DNA from: Eukaryota sp. TZLM1-RC
Lineage: Eukaryota > Metamonada: BaSk clade
NCBI GenBank assembly: GCA_040285825.1
Contig: JAUPSS010000004.1
Span: forward strand, 2,212,550-2,276,549
Direction: 5' to 3'
DNA length: 64,000 bases
The position numbers and the translations under genes were made by a program. Below the pieces are notes generated by a model, which was not told the DNA's origin, ran no database searches, and was given only the letters and a program-made list of their open reading frames with translations. Within the stretch, counting starts at the first letter, position 1. Every line of letters begins with the position of its first letter. Shown here piece after piece: positions 53,523 to 62,519 of this stretch.

Positions 53523-54600
53523 TTAAACCATTGAAAATTTACCTACAGCATTTTCTTCATTAAGTCTTCCTAGTGATAACAACGAGCTAGAAACAAGGCT
53601 ATGCATTCTTTCAAAAACAGAAAATACAATTCTATTTTGCCAAAAGGTACGGTCAAATATTCTTCGAGTTCTATTTTTGACAATAGTTGAAAAATCGTCT
53701 GTAAAAGATAACACAGTTTTAACCAAGGTTCCAAATAAAGAAGAAGCAAAAGGACAAAGAAGGTATTGAGTATGTAAGTTGGAATTCAAATTTTTGATTT
53801 TTCAGAATACTTGAAAATTTTCGTTTCTTCAGCTCCACGTAAAGGTGAATTAGAAGATGGTGCCAGTTTTTCATTTGAGTTGTTTGATACATCAGTAGAT
53901 CTGACATCAATAATGATCATTGATCCATCAAGACCTGGAACTAACACAGCACCGCAGCTATCACCAAAAGAATTTCTGTCAGCTTCATCAGTCAAATTTG
54001 AAAGCAAAGGTTCTAAAAAGGATTCGATCTTGAAGGGTTGGTCTGAATCATGTATCAGGAGAATTAAGTGACAAATAGCATCAATTGAATATAATTTAGC
54101 TTGAATTTCAATACCATCAACTATTGTGGAAACTGAAAAATTCGGAAGTAAAACACATTTCAGTAAATTAAATTGGAGGCCAATTTTGTTAAATAAGTCT
54201 TTGAAACATACAGTTGCTTTTTTCACAATCTTTAAGTCACCTATAAGAACAACATCATCCATATAAACAATCAATTTTAAGGAATGAAATATTGCTTGAA
54301 TTTGTATCAATATAGGATGAACGGGCAGACAAAACAAAAGAGGTCCTTAGGGATCTCCTTGCTTAACACCACATGATGATTTCAAAACAGAATCAGCAAA
54401 ATGCAGATCAGATTTTGTGCAATATGTTGTTTGAAAATAAGGCAACAATTCTAACAAGTAATTCAACTAAGCACCATGAATACTGCACCGATGAATTGAG
54501 TTAAAGGCATTACTAAAATCCATCAACATACATACATTGGATTCATTTTGATGAAATAAAGTATCTGCAGCAAAGACTGAGGTCCATAAATTTGAAAACT
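53523..54600 (-). pseudogene. R-C retrotransposon with in-frame RT-to-endonuclease deletion
   Basis: The minus strand reads FSNAFNSIHRCSIHGA near 54480-54530, then CGVKQGDP, a TAA where Leu is expected, and GPLLFCLPVHPIL. Frame 53786-54337 has the RT catalytic YMDD (VYMDDVVLIGDL) and NLLKCVLLPNF. It then passes directly into the RLE region (SFLEPLLSNLTDEADRN, GAVLVPGLDGSMIIIDVRST). About 300 residues of thumb and zinc knuckle present in other copies are missing, without loss of frame. Frame 53523-53789 ends with YLLCPFASSLFGTLVKTVLS and FWQNRIVFSVFER. It lies about 60 bases upstream of the next gene's ATG. Confidence 0.82.
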
Positions 54601-54662
54601 TGAAAGCACTCGTTTAACTGTTATTTGAATTACCCTAACTTTCAACATTTGAAGCTTTTTAG

Positions 54663-55250
54663 ATGAGTGACTGGTTACACGAAGCCCTACAATCTGACAC
54701 AGCCTTCCGTGAACAGTTTAACCCCAACTCTTCCCAGCATCATGGTAGCACAGATACACGTCCTGTTCCTGTCAACAGAGCTTCCATGCCTGTTGGTGTG
54801 GACGAAACGGACAGTTCCTACCAATCCCCAGATTACGACTCGTATCCTCCATTGTACCATAAAAAGAAGGAGGAAAGAGCACATCTTGATGACATCAAGA
54901 AATCCCTAGATCCCGTGGTTAAGAATGTCCAGGCATTAATGAAGCACAGACGTATCCTAACCAATGCACCTCCTGAAGACCCTGCTAAACTGGAAAGATT
55001 GAAGACAGTTATTGAGAAGGACAAGGTTACCTTGAAAGAATCTTATGATCATGTCAAGAACCTCGTGGATAAACTCCCTGAATGGCAAAGGACGCTCTCC
55101 CCAGTCCTTGATCAGGCCATGGAAGATAGGGTCTGGAGTAAGGAAGAGGTTGGTGAATATATTTTGCTTGTAAGGCAGTATTCACAACAAATATTTCAAG
55201 AACAAAGTCGGTTGCTGGCTCAAATGAAAGAAATTGCAAAAGATAAATAA
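54663..55250 (+). CDS. 195-residue hypothetical protein, helical C-terminus
   Basis: MSDWLHEALQSDTAFREQF from a good ATG, then a Ser/Tyr/Pro-rich linker (SYQSPDYDSYPPLYHKKKEE), then from about residue 75 a helical, charged region (IKKSLDPVVKNVQALMKHRR; LKTVIEKDKVTLKESYDHV; VRQYSQQIFQEQSRLLAQMK) that could form a three-helix bundle or coiled coil. Single exon, full start and stop, host-like codon use. The pattern recalls adaptor or syntaxin-like helical proteins, but there is no diagnostic motif. It is convergent with the SCP-type phosphatase. Confidence 0.75.
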   Translation: MSDWLHEALQSDTAFREQFNPNSSQHHGSTDTRPVPVNRASMPVGVDETDSSYQSPDYDSYPPLYHKKKEERAHLDDIKKSLDPVVKNVQALMKHRRILTNAPPEDPAKLERLKTVIEKDKVTLKESYDHVKNLVDKLPEWQRTLSPVLDQAMEDRVWSKEEVGEYILLVRQYSQQIFQEQSRLLAQMKEIAKDK

Positions 55251-55371
55251 ATTAAGTTTTACTATTGATTATTCAATTACATTTTTTGTTTAAATTTAAA
55301 ATTAAGTAAACAATGACAAAAATATAACTAGAAATAAAGAAATTCGCTCCAAAAAAATCAATCAAATCAAA

Positions 55372-56388
55372 TCAAGCAATTGAAATCACCTCTTGCTCCA
55401 TTGGGACTGAATCATCATTTAACAACTTGTTTCTCATGTCAAACATTCGTTTCAACTCCACCCGCACATCATAACAATATTCAATATCATACAAAGTATT
55501 AGCTAGAGCTTCTAACGACTCATCCTTCTCATCTGAATGCCAAGTGATTATTGGTAACGAATTATCAAGGGCATAACCACAAGCTTCCAAAGAATTGTCA
55601 ACCAAAACAACCCGTCGCTCATCCCTTCCCAATATCCTCACATCCTTAAGGTATAATGACTGATGGATCTTTGTACAATGAGTTCTGTGCAACCTATGAG
55701 GAACTAGTGTGTTCGTAGGGTCAATCTTTTGCATGACAGCATCAGCATATTCTTTGGTTGATGCGGTAAACAAAACCAAATGAAATCTCTCACTCATCTT
55801 CTCCAAGAATTCTGGGGTTCCCGGCCTCACCGCCACCCGCAGTTTAAATGTATGGTACCCACAACGGAGAGAAATGTCATGATACTTGATTCCCTGCACC
55901 TTGGGCGTCATTGCAACTCCTGGTTGATATATATCTGTATGGACAAGTGTCTCGTCCAAGTCAAGGAAGACTGTGAGTTTATCCAAACATCCCCCTGCTG
56001 GAAGGGCTACAATGTCTGGTTTCCCTATCTTTACCAGGTCATCCATACGTGGCGGACTAGAAGGAAGAGGGGGAAGGTTGACGAGCACTTGCCTGATTCT
56101 GAGCATATCTTCATAATCAAGTTGTTCATCGTTGTCTACACGTGTAGCAAAGTTATCGGGTTCTGGTTGGCAATGTTGTCTTTGGAAAAAGGAAGTAATG
56201 AGGGTCTGCCCCTTAGGGATACGAGTAGTCTTTTTCCTACGTACAACACGTCGTTTGCCGGTAGGGGATCGAAAATCTGGTGGTGCTGGTGAACCAGAAA
56301 GAGTGGTTTGCCTCAGATTTGGTCTTTTTGGAGAAGATAATGGTGAAGAAGCTCTCCTTCCTAGGCCAGCGTTGTTAGACTCCAACAT
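55372..56388 (-). CDS. NLI-interacting/SCP-type protein phosphatase
   Basis: A 338-residue FCP/SCP-family phosphatase that removes phosphate from Ser/Thr, in relatives on the RNA polymerase II C-terminal domain. The DxDxT signature is FLDLDETLVHTDIY (residues about 140-153), followed by RVAVRPGTPEFLEKMSE and LVLFTASTKEYADAVM. RHxC-like HRTHCTKIHQSLYLKDVRIL, the second Asp motif VLVDNSLEACG and the tail EALANTLYDI also fit. The N-terminal 110 residues are basic and disordered (KRRVVRRKKTTR), a likely nuclear localisation signal. Single exon. It is divergent from the RWDD1-type gene, with under 100 bases between the two ATGs, so they share a very short promoter. Confidence 0.93.
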   Translation of the reverse strand: MLESNNAGLGRRASSPLSSPKRPNLRQTTLSGSPAPPDFRSPTGKRRVVRRKKTTRIPKGQTLITSFFQRQHCQPEPDNFATRVDNDEQLDYEDMLRIRQVLVNLPPLPSSPPRMDDLVKIGKPDIVALPAGGCLDKLTVFLDLDETLVHTDIYQPGVAMTPKVQGIKYHDISLRCGYHTFKLRVAVRPGTPEFLEKMSERFHLVLFTASTKEYADAVMQKIDPTNTLVPHRLHRTHCTKIHQSLYLKDVRILGRDERRVVLVDNSLEACGYALDNSLPIITWHSDEKDESLEALANTLYDIEYCYDVRVELKRMFDMRNKLLNDDSVPMEQEVISIA

Positions 56389-56484
56389 GGCACTAAATAG
56401 TGGAAGTAATTAGTGTTAATAAGGGAGAAAACTTTTCTATGAAAAGCCAAATTACACTACTTTGTACTTGTAAAACTTCTTCCT

Positions 56485-57096
56485 ATGAATCCTGAAGTGG
56501 AACTAGAAGTAGAATCCTTACAAGCTATTTACATGGACGACTTTGTCCAAAAGGATGATATTAGTTTTACAATAGATCTTTTTGCCCCATCGGACAGTGA
56601 GAGGTGTTTTGGTATTCGGCTGTTCATAACGTACACAGAAGACTACCCACAATCTCCACCTACCACAAGCATTGAAACTATTCAGAAGTCTTTTTCCCTT
56701 ACCAAACTCAAAGCAAAAATTGATGAAACTATCACTGGTGCCATAGAACAGGATTTTGGGCCTTGTATCTTTTTAGTTTGTGAAGCAGTAGTTGATGAAT
56801 TAGAAGTATTCGTGGCTGGTCCCAAATCTATGCATGAAGATATGGTTGTCGAGAATCCATGTGATCAAGTTGATGAGTTGAGTATATCAGAGAAGGAACG
56901 TATAACTAGTCAAGATCAATCTGTTGATTATGAATCCAAAAAGATTTTGTTTGGAACACCTTTTTCTGTGGAGGCTTTTCTCAACTGGAGAGCACGTTTC
57001 GAAGCTGAGCATAATATCGAGGTTGTTGATCATTCAGGGGTACTTACTGGAAAGCAAATATTTTTGGCTGGAGAAGTGGAAGAAGTTGCCGAATAA
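56485..57096 (+). CDS. RWD-domain protein, RWDD1/GIR2 type
   Basis: 203 residues. The RWD domain (about 1-110) has the ELEVESLQAIYMDDFV start and the YPxxPP motif YTEDYPQSPPT. A C-terminal DFRP-binding-like region has VEAFLNWRARFEAEHNIE and LTGKQIFLAGE, which match the end of RWDD1/Gir2. In yeast and animals these stabilise the developmentally regulated GTP-binding proteins that act with ribosomes. Single exon with a good ATG; divergent from the phosphatase gene. Confidence 0.88.
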   Translation: MNPEVELEVESLQAIYMDDFVQKDDISFTIDLFAPSDSERCFGIRLFITYTEDYPQSPPTTSIETIQKSFSLTKLKAKIDETITGAIEQDFGPCIFLVCEAVVDELEVFVAGPKSMHEDMVVENPCDQVDELSISEKERITSQDQSVDYESKKILFGTPFSVEAFLNWRARFEAEHNIEVVDHSGVLTGKQIFLAGEVEEVAE

Positions 57097-57700
57097 ACAT
57101 TGTGTCAAAACTTTTTATTGTAAGAAATAAGATGAGATTGAGTATGATGATCAATAATTTTTCTGGATAATCTAAGTCATAGGTCAATCCACCCAGCGTT
57201 TGTTTAAGACCATCAATTATTGCGCTAGAATGTAATTCTAGATGTTAAATTTCTGCACACAAACTGACTAATCCAATTTATAAACTAATGTACAATGTGC
57301 TATCCAATAGTGTTATCCAATTCACCACTTCAGGGAGTCTCTTGGTGAAACTACTGAGTGTGCTGTAGCTGCTGGTGAAATTGCTGGATAAGAATTTTTC
57401 AACAATTTTGTTTAAAAAATTTAGGAAAACCTTAACTATTACATAACTGCTGATATATGACGTCAATGATCAAACCTCAACGTCAAATAATGTTCAGTAG
57501 TATGAGGGTAGTATGATTGATAAAAAAGCATGTGTATGGCTTTTGGATTGATTGTCATCAATGTTGAAACAAACAAACTGGTCTAATCAAACAACCTGGC
57601 TCAACCATCAGGCCAAATATTTAGTTGGAAGCCACAATGACATGCTGTGAATTTAAATTCTTTTACAAATACATTAAATACAATAACTCTTGAAAAACAA
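57097..57700. other. convergent 3' intergenic region
   Basis: No gene is recognised between the RWDD1-type and RPA1 genes. Confidence 0.6.
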
Positions 57701-59008
57701 CTAAGCAAATGGTTGAACAAACTGTTGGTAATACTGCATGGTGTCCCTTATCCAATCAACATGATCTACATTAACAATAGACAACCTTGGTCTACGTTGA
57801 CCTTGATAGACATCAAACCGTAAGCTCAAGGTAAAGGTGTACAACTTCAAATAACATTGCTTCAACACATCTTCATATTGGTCCTCGCTACTTGCTTTCA
57901 TTTGTTTTAAATCGGTAGCTGAATGTCCTACAAGAGTTTCCACGATTTGATCAAATGCTGGACAGAAGGCACCTTCTGTGGAATCTGAGACCAAAACCCT
58001 AGCCATAAACCTTGGAAGGGGTTCTTTTTCCATTCCACATTTATCACAGACGTCTCCGTTCATTTTCTTCTTGCAATCCGGACAAGAGAGATACCAAAGA
58101 TCAGCCTCAGCATCGTTGCTCATTGGTCTAATCTGCTGAACCACACCAATAGTCTTGAAGGTACATGGAGACTGCAAATATGGTACTTGTTCAAGATGTA
58201 TCATTGCAATATCTTTCTTGTTACCCTCCTCCCCTTGCATTGCTTTCTGCGCCACAACTTTGTCCATATCGATGTTACTTACCCATGCTGAGAGCTCTGT
58301 TGCTCTTTGATGTGCATCATCTTTGTAAAACTTTGTACTACTTATAGAAGAAATAGAAACAGAATCTCTAAAAAATGTGACTCTAGCTCCAATTATAAAC
58401 AACACTTCCCCAATTTTATAACTCAAAATCTTTTCCACATTACTACCCCACACTGTAAGTTCAAGTTCAAAACCACAAGGATTAGAGTCATCCACAACAC
58501 GACAGTCAACCTTGGAAATCTCTTTGTTAAGTTTTGAACTTGTTACCCGTGTAACTTCTCCTATTGACTTGACAACACAAACTACATCAACCAGCTCTTT
58601 CGGTCTAGACTGAACAAGAGAAGAAAGTGATTGGAAATTACCAGAGACCACACTAATCTCATCAGCTTGAGGACCAAAAAAAGGTTCAGCTGTTGATTCG
58701 TTGCGTAGAACAATTTCATAGTCATTGCCAGTGGTGTCAAACTGTGGATTAGCCATTTTAGTGGTGAAGTTTGTGATGGTATAGGCGTGGCCTTCCTTGA
58801 TCAGGTCGTGAAACCGTTGAGCGGTTTCACCAAATCCAGAGATCTTGATTTGTGTACCGGCAGCATCAATCGCATTGAAGGAGAAGACATGACCTGTACC
58901 AGCACCTTGTGAGAAGGACCTTAGAGGATGGATGAGTGAGACTTTGACAAGAATTGTAAGCTTTCCCTTATTAAAACAAGTAAGCCTGGAGAGAGGTGTG
59001 AAATCCAT
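57701..59008 (-). CDS. RPA1: replication protein A large subunit (RPA1), short form
   Basis: Binds single-stranded DNA in replication, repair and recombination. The 435-residue protein begins directly at DNA-binding domain A (MDFTPLSRLTCFNKGKLTIL, then KISGFGETAQRFHDLIKEGH and YTITNFTTKMANPQFD). Domain B follows (VVCVVKSIGEVTRVTSSKLN; LTVWGSNVEKILSYKIGEV), then domain C with a C4 zinc ribbon (YLSCPDCKKKMNGDVCDKCG) and RFMARVLVSDSTEGAFCPAF. The N-terminal protein-interaction OB fold (70N) and linker of about 180 residues found in animals and yeast are absent, as reported for some protists. The first Met is near the expected domain start and no upstream coding is evident. Confidence 0.93.
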   Translation of the reverse strand: MDFTPLSRLTCFNKGKLTILVKVSLIHPLRSFSQGAGTGHVFSFNAIDAAGTQIKISGFGETAQRFHDLIKEGHAYTITNFTTKMANPQFDTTGNDYEIVLRNESTAEPFFGPQADEISVVSGNFQSLSSLVQSRPKELVDVVCVVKSIGEVTRVTSSKLNKEISKVDCRVVDDSNPCGFELELTVWGSNVEKILSYKIGEVLFIIGARVTFFRDSVSISSISSTKFYKDDAHQRATELSAWVSNIDMDKVVAQKAMQGEEGNKKDIAMIHLEQVPYLQSPCTFKTIGVVQQIRPMSNDAEADLWYLSCPDCKKKMNGDVCDKCGMEKEPLPRFMARVLVSDSTEGAFCPAFDQIVETLVGHSATDLKQMKASSEDQYEDVLKQCYLKLYTFTLSLRFDVYQGQRRPRLSIVNVDHVDWIRDTMQYYQQFVQPFA

Positions 59009-59706
59009 AAGAAGTAGGGTATGAGGAAAAGTATTTTTCCCAAAATTGTTTTTTTATCTATTTTATTCAAACAAAATTGTAAAAAATTAAAAATCAATTT
59101 CCCAAAAGAGGAACAATTTGGTTAATTCAATTTAATTTTTTTAAAATTGAATATTTAGAAATTTTATTAGAATAAGCTTTGGAAAACATATCATTCTAAT
59201 AACTACAAAAATAAATGGAAATTTGAAATTTGTTGGTAATGGATGCTATTTTCCTAGCCATAACCGTAAATCATCGTTTTCCTGCTGTCACATCATTGGT
59301 TTTGTTCGATAATGACAAACTGTCATTAACTTCTTGGTCTAATACAACAGTTTTATGGTCATCTCAGTTTCAATTAATGTTGAATTTGTGATCAAATTGT
59401 CAAATACACAGGAACTAATCCAAAATCATGTTCTTGTTGATTGTTCGATTTACAATTAGGATCATCCAAAAAAAATTTTGATAGCAATAATTTCACCAAG
59501 ACAGTGCTGAAATGCACACAGTTAGTAACAGAAACTGCAAAAGTAACAATCGTCTGTACTATGGAATTATATTTACCCAACCCTGCCTGCATTGTAAATC
59601 AGCAAAAGACTTGTCATAATCAAGCTCAAAATGAATGTCAAGAAAAGTATTTAATAATTTGAGAGTCCCTTCTTATTTACTTCATAATTAGAGACAACAT
59701 CTCACA
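59009..59706. other. divergent promoter region of RPA1 and hydrogenase
   Basis: A stretch of 698 bases. The 73-codon plus-strand frame 59441-59662 has no recognisable motif. No clear regulatory motif was identified. Confidence 0.5.
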
Positions 59707-61428
59707 ATGTCCGACACTGTTGCTCTTACCCTCAATGGTGAAACCTACGAATTTTCTTCAGATATAGAAGGAACTCCTCTCATCGACGTTGCTTATCAAT
59801 GCGGTGTTCATATTCCCAGAATGTGCTATCATCCCTCAACCAAAGTAATTGGTACTTGTGGTGTGTGTATGGTCCAATGTGCTGCCAATGCTGATGCGAA
59901 ACCCAAAAATGCGTTAGCCTGTAAAACCGCCTTCAAGTCAGGAATGATTGTTGACACTGAGGCTCCCAAAGTTGTAACTGCTAGAAAAAAGGCCATGGAT
60001 AGGCTAGAGAAGAAGAAGAACAATCGAAACAGCCTTGTCGAAGACCCATCCTCTCTTATCGATTCCACTATTTCCATCAAGATTGATCCTTCTAGCTGTA
60101 TTGAGTGTAACCGTTGTGTAAAGGCTTGTCAAAACCAAGGAATGAACATTCTTTCTTATGACAAGTCCAAGGAAGCTGTCAGACCCATTGTCGTTAATAA
60201 TGGTTCTCTAGATGTTTCAGGATGCATTGGATGTGGTGCATGTACTCTTGTATGTCCAACTGGTTCAATTTCTGAAACTCCCCATTTGCACAAGGTTATT
60301 GAAGCTATTAGAGATCCTTCCAAGGTAGTTGTTGTTCAAACGGCTCCTACCGTTAGAACTCAATTCGGTGAACCCTGGGGAATTTCTCCTTCTGCTGAAG
60401 TTACCGGAAAGATGACTAGTGCTCTCCGCACCTTAGGTTTGTTCTCGAATTTAACACTTACTCTAGGTTTTGATTTTGTCTTTGACACTCAGTTTGCAGC
60501 GGATATGGCCATCATGGAGGAAGCTCACGAGTTGCTGGAACGTCTCAAAAAGAAGTGGGCTAATGAAGAAGTTGCTCTTCCACAGTTCACTTCATGTTGT
60601 CCTGCCTGGGTTAACATGGTCGAACAACACTACCCTGACAAGATTCCCAACCTCTCTACTACCAAATCTCCGATGGCAATTCTTGGGGCTATTGTAAAGA
60701 GTTGGTTTGCTGAAAGTGTGATTAATACTGCTCCGGAGAATGTTGTCTCTGTTGCCGTCATGCCCTGTACAGCCAAGTCCTCGTTCACACAGGAAAGAGA
60801 TCCTGCAATGGATTATGTTATTACTATAAGAGAGTTTATTGAATGGATGAAGACAGAAAATGTAGATTTCACCTCTCTTGAACCTACATCCTTTGATAAT
60901 CCTCTTGGTGAATCTTCTGGAGCTGGTACTATTTTCTCTGTTACAGGAGGTGTCTGTGAGGCTGCTCTCAGAACTGCCACTGACGTAGCTACTGGTGGTA
61001 GATTAGGTGTCATTGATTTTGAAGGTGTAAGGGGCGAAGGTGGTATGAGAACAGCCTCAGTTGAACTTGAAGTTGATGGTATCCCACGTGTTATAAATGT
61101 TGCCATCTGCTCTGGTGCTATCCATGCTAGAAAACTTTTAGAGGATGAAAATCTACGAGACAGGTTTGACTTTATTGAGGTCATGTCATGTCCTGGTGGG
61201 TGTGTTGCTGGCAAGGGTGGAGTGTTTTCAGATGACCCTGACATTGTCAAGAAGAGAATCAGCTCGGTTTATAAATCAGACAAGAAGTGCACTATTCGCC
61301 GCTCTCATGAAAATCCGTCTATTCAAAAACTATATCAGGAATTCTTTGGTCATCCTTTATCGCACAAATCCCATGAATTGCTTCACCAAAGTTTTATTGA
61401 TCGCAGCCATAATTTAGTTAAGCAATAA
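59707..61428 (+). CDS. [FeFe]-hydrogenase
   Basis: Makes or consumes H2 with ferredoxin-type electrons in anaerobic protists. The 573 residues hold an N-terminal [2Fe-2S] domain (CGVHIPRMCYHPSTKVIGTC, GVCMVQC) and two [4Fe-4S] motifs (CIECNRCVKAC near residue 131; CIGCGACTLVCPTG near 175). The H-cluster domain has L1 FTSCCPAWVNM, L2 VMPCTAKSSFTQERDPAMDY and L3 EVMSCPGGCVAGKGG. The fourth, His-ligated [4Fe-4S] motif (HxxxCxxC...C) usually between the [2Fe-2S] domain and the 4Fe pair is not present; that stretch reads RKKAMDRLEKKKNNRNSLVE. In L2 the usual K-x-x-E is replaced (KSSFT). No presequence is obvious, so it may be cytosolic or use an internal hydrogenosome signal. Single exon, full length. 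Confidence 0.95.
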   Translation: MSDTVALTLNGETYEFSSDIEGTPLIDVAYQCGVHIPRMCYHPSTKVIGTCGVCMVQCAANADAKPKNALACKTAFKSGMIVDTEAPKVVTARKKAMDRLEKKKNNRNSLVEDPSSLIDSTISIKIDPSSCIECNRCVKACQNQGMNILSYDKSKEAVRPIVVNNGSLDVSGCIGCGACTLVCPTGSISETPHLHKVIEAIRDPSKVVVVQTAPTVRTQFGEPWGISPSAEVTGKMTSALRTLGLFSNLTLTLGFDFVFDTQFAADMAIMEEAHELLERLKKKWANEEVALPQFTSCCPAWVNMVEQHYPDKIPNLSTTKSPMAILGAIVKSWFAESVINTAPENVVSVAVMPCTAKSSFTQERDPAMDYVITIREFIEWMKTENVDFTSLEPTSFDNPLGESSGAGTIFSVTGGVCEAALRTATDVATGGRLGVIDFEGVRGEGGMRTASVELEVDGIPRVINVAICSGAIHARKLLEDENLRDRFDFIEVMSCPGGCVAGKGGVFSDDPDIVKKRISSVYKSDKKCTIRRSHENPSIQKLYQEFFGHPLSHKSHELLHQSFIDRSHNLVKQ

Positions 61429-62500
61429 CAAGTTTTTTTGTATTTATAAATGAATTGTGTTTTCTTCACGTATCATCCACACCAGTCTTTGCTTGTTGAT
61501 TTGACAGGTCCAATATAGAGTTTGTTATAATCAAATCTAAACTCGTCAACTATGCTGTGAATGTCCTGCATGTAGCAATCAATTATGAGAGGTTCGCTGT
61601 CCATCAAGATATATTCTTTTAAATAATGTTTTGTCAATTTTGGGTATTACAATTTCTTTGAAAAGAAATTAAGAAATCATTAAAATCAATGGAAATCACA
61701 AATGCATAGTTTTTTTGTGTTTTACAACCCCCCCCCCAACCTTGTTTTTGTAGTATTTAGATTTTTTAATTATCTCAAATAAAAATAAATAACAATAAAT
61801 AACAATAAATTATTTGTTTCAAACAAGTCAAAAGAAAATACATATATTGATTAATAATATCTGATATAATTTAACTATTTTTTTAATCACTAATGACTAA
61901 TTTAGAATATCAGGGATCCCCAAGCCTAAAAGATTATGCAGGCAATGTTAAAAACACCACCGTTTTCCAACTAATGCTATGTTAATAGTATATCAAACAA
62001 TTAAAAAAAATTCAAATAAAAAGTATATCAAATAATGCTCAAATTCAGGAAATTGTTACTAAAATTGATCAAAAATCATTTCAAAGGTAGACAAAACCTT
62101 AAAAATTCCAATGAATTACCTGGTTTAAGCCTTTTTCAATTTTCATTATTGAAATTTAATCAGATGAATTATCATTCAGAATGTGAAAGAACAAAAAATG
62201 TTTTGGAAAATCAGATCTAAGTTCATAAATGCTTTCTCTTTTCTTTTTTTTTCAAATACAGCAAACACATATTTTTAACACTAAAACTGAATATTCACCA
62301 AAACATCAAGAACATCAATTCCTTTTGAGTGTACGATTTTTTTATTTATTTTACTCTATTTCTAACAATACCTGTGCTTTGGTTATCATTTCTGGAATGG
62401 CTTTTGCAAACAGAAAAAACAAGTTTGTTGTACAGGAAGATTAAACTTCATTCCAATCATGCTCTTTCTTTTAAAAAAAGTGAGGACTCCTCGAATAAAT
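61429..62500. other. AT-rich intergenic region with a C homopolymer
   Basis: No gene is recognised. A run of ten C's lies at 61728-61737 and short AATAAC repeats near 61780-61815. The frame at 62035-62220 is Lys/Asn-rich and not convincing. Confidence 0.55.
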
Positions 62501-62519
62501 TGATGCACTATACACCAAA

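Noticed and set aside
55780-56292. 170-codon frame opposite the SCP-type phosphatase
   Set aside because: The opposite strand carries the phosphatase catalytic motifs; this one has none.
59441-59662. 73-codon frame upstream of the hydrogenase as a small gene
   Set aside because: No motif, Asn/Thr/Lys-rich, in the promoter region; nothing supports coding beyond openness.
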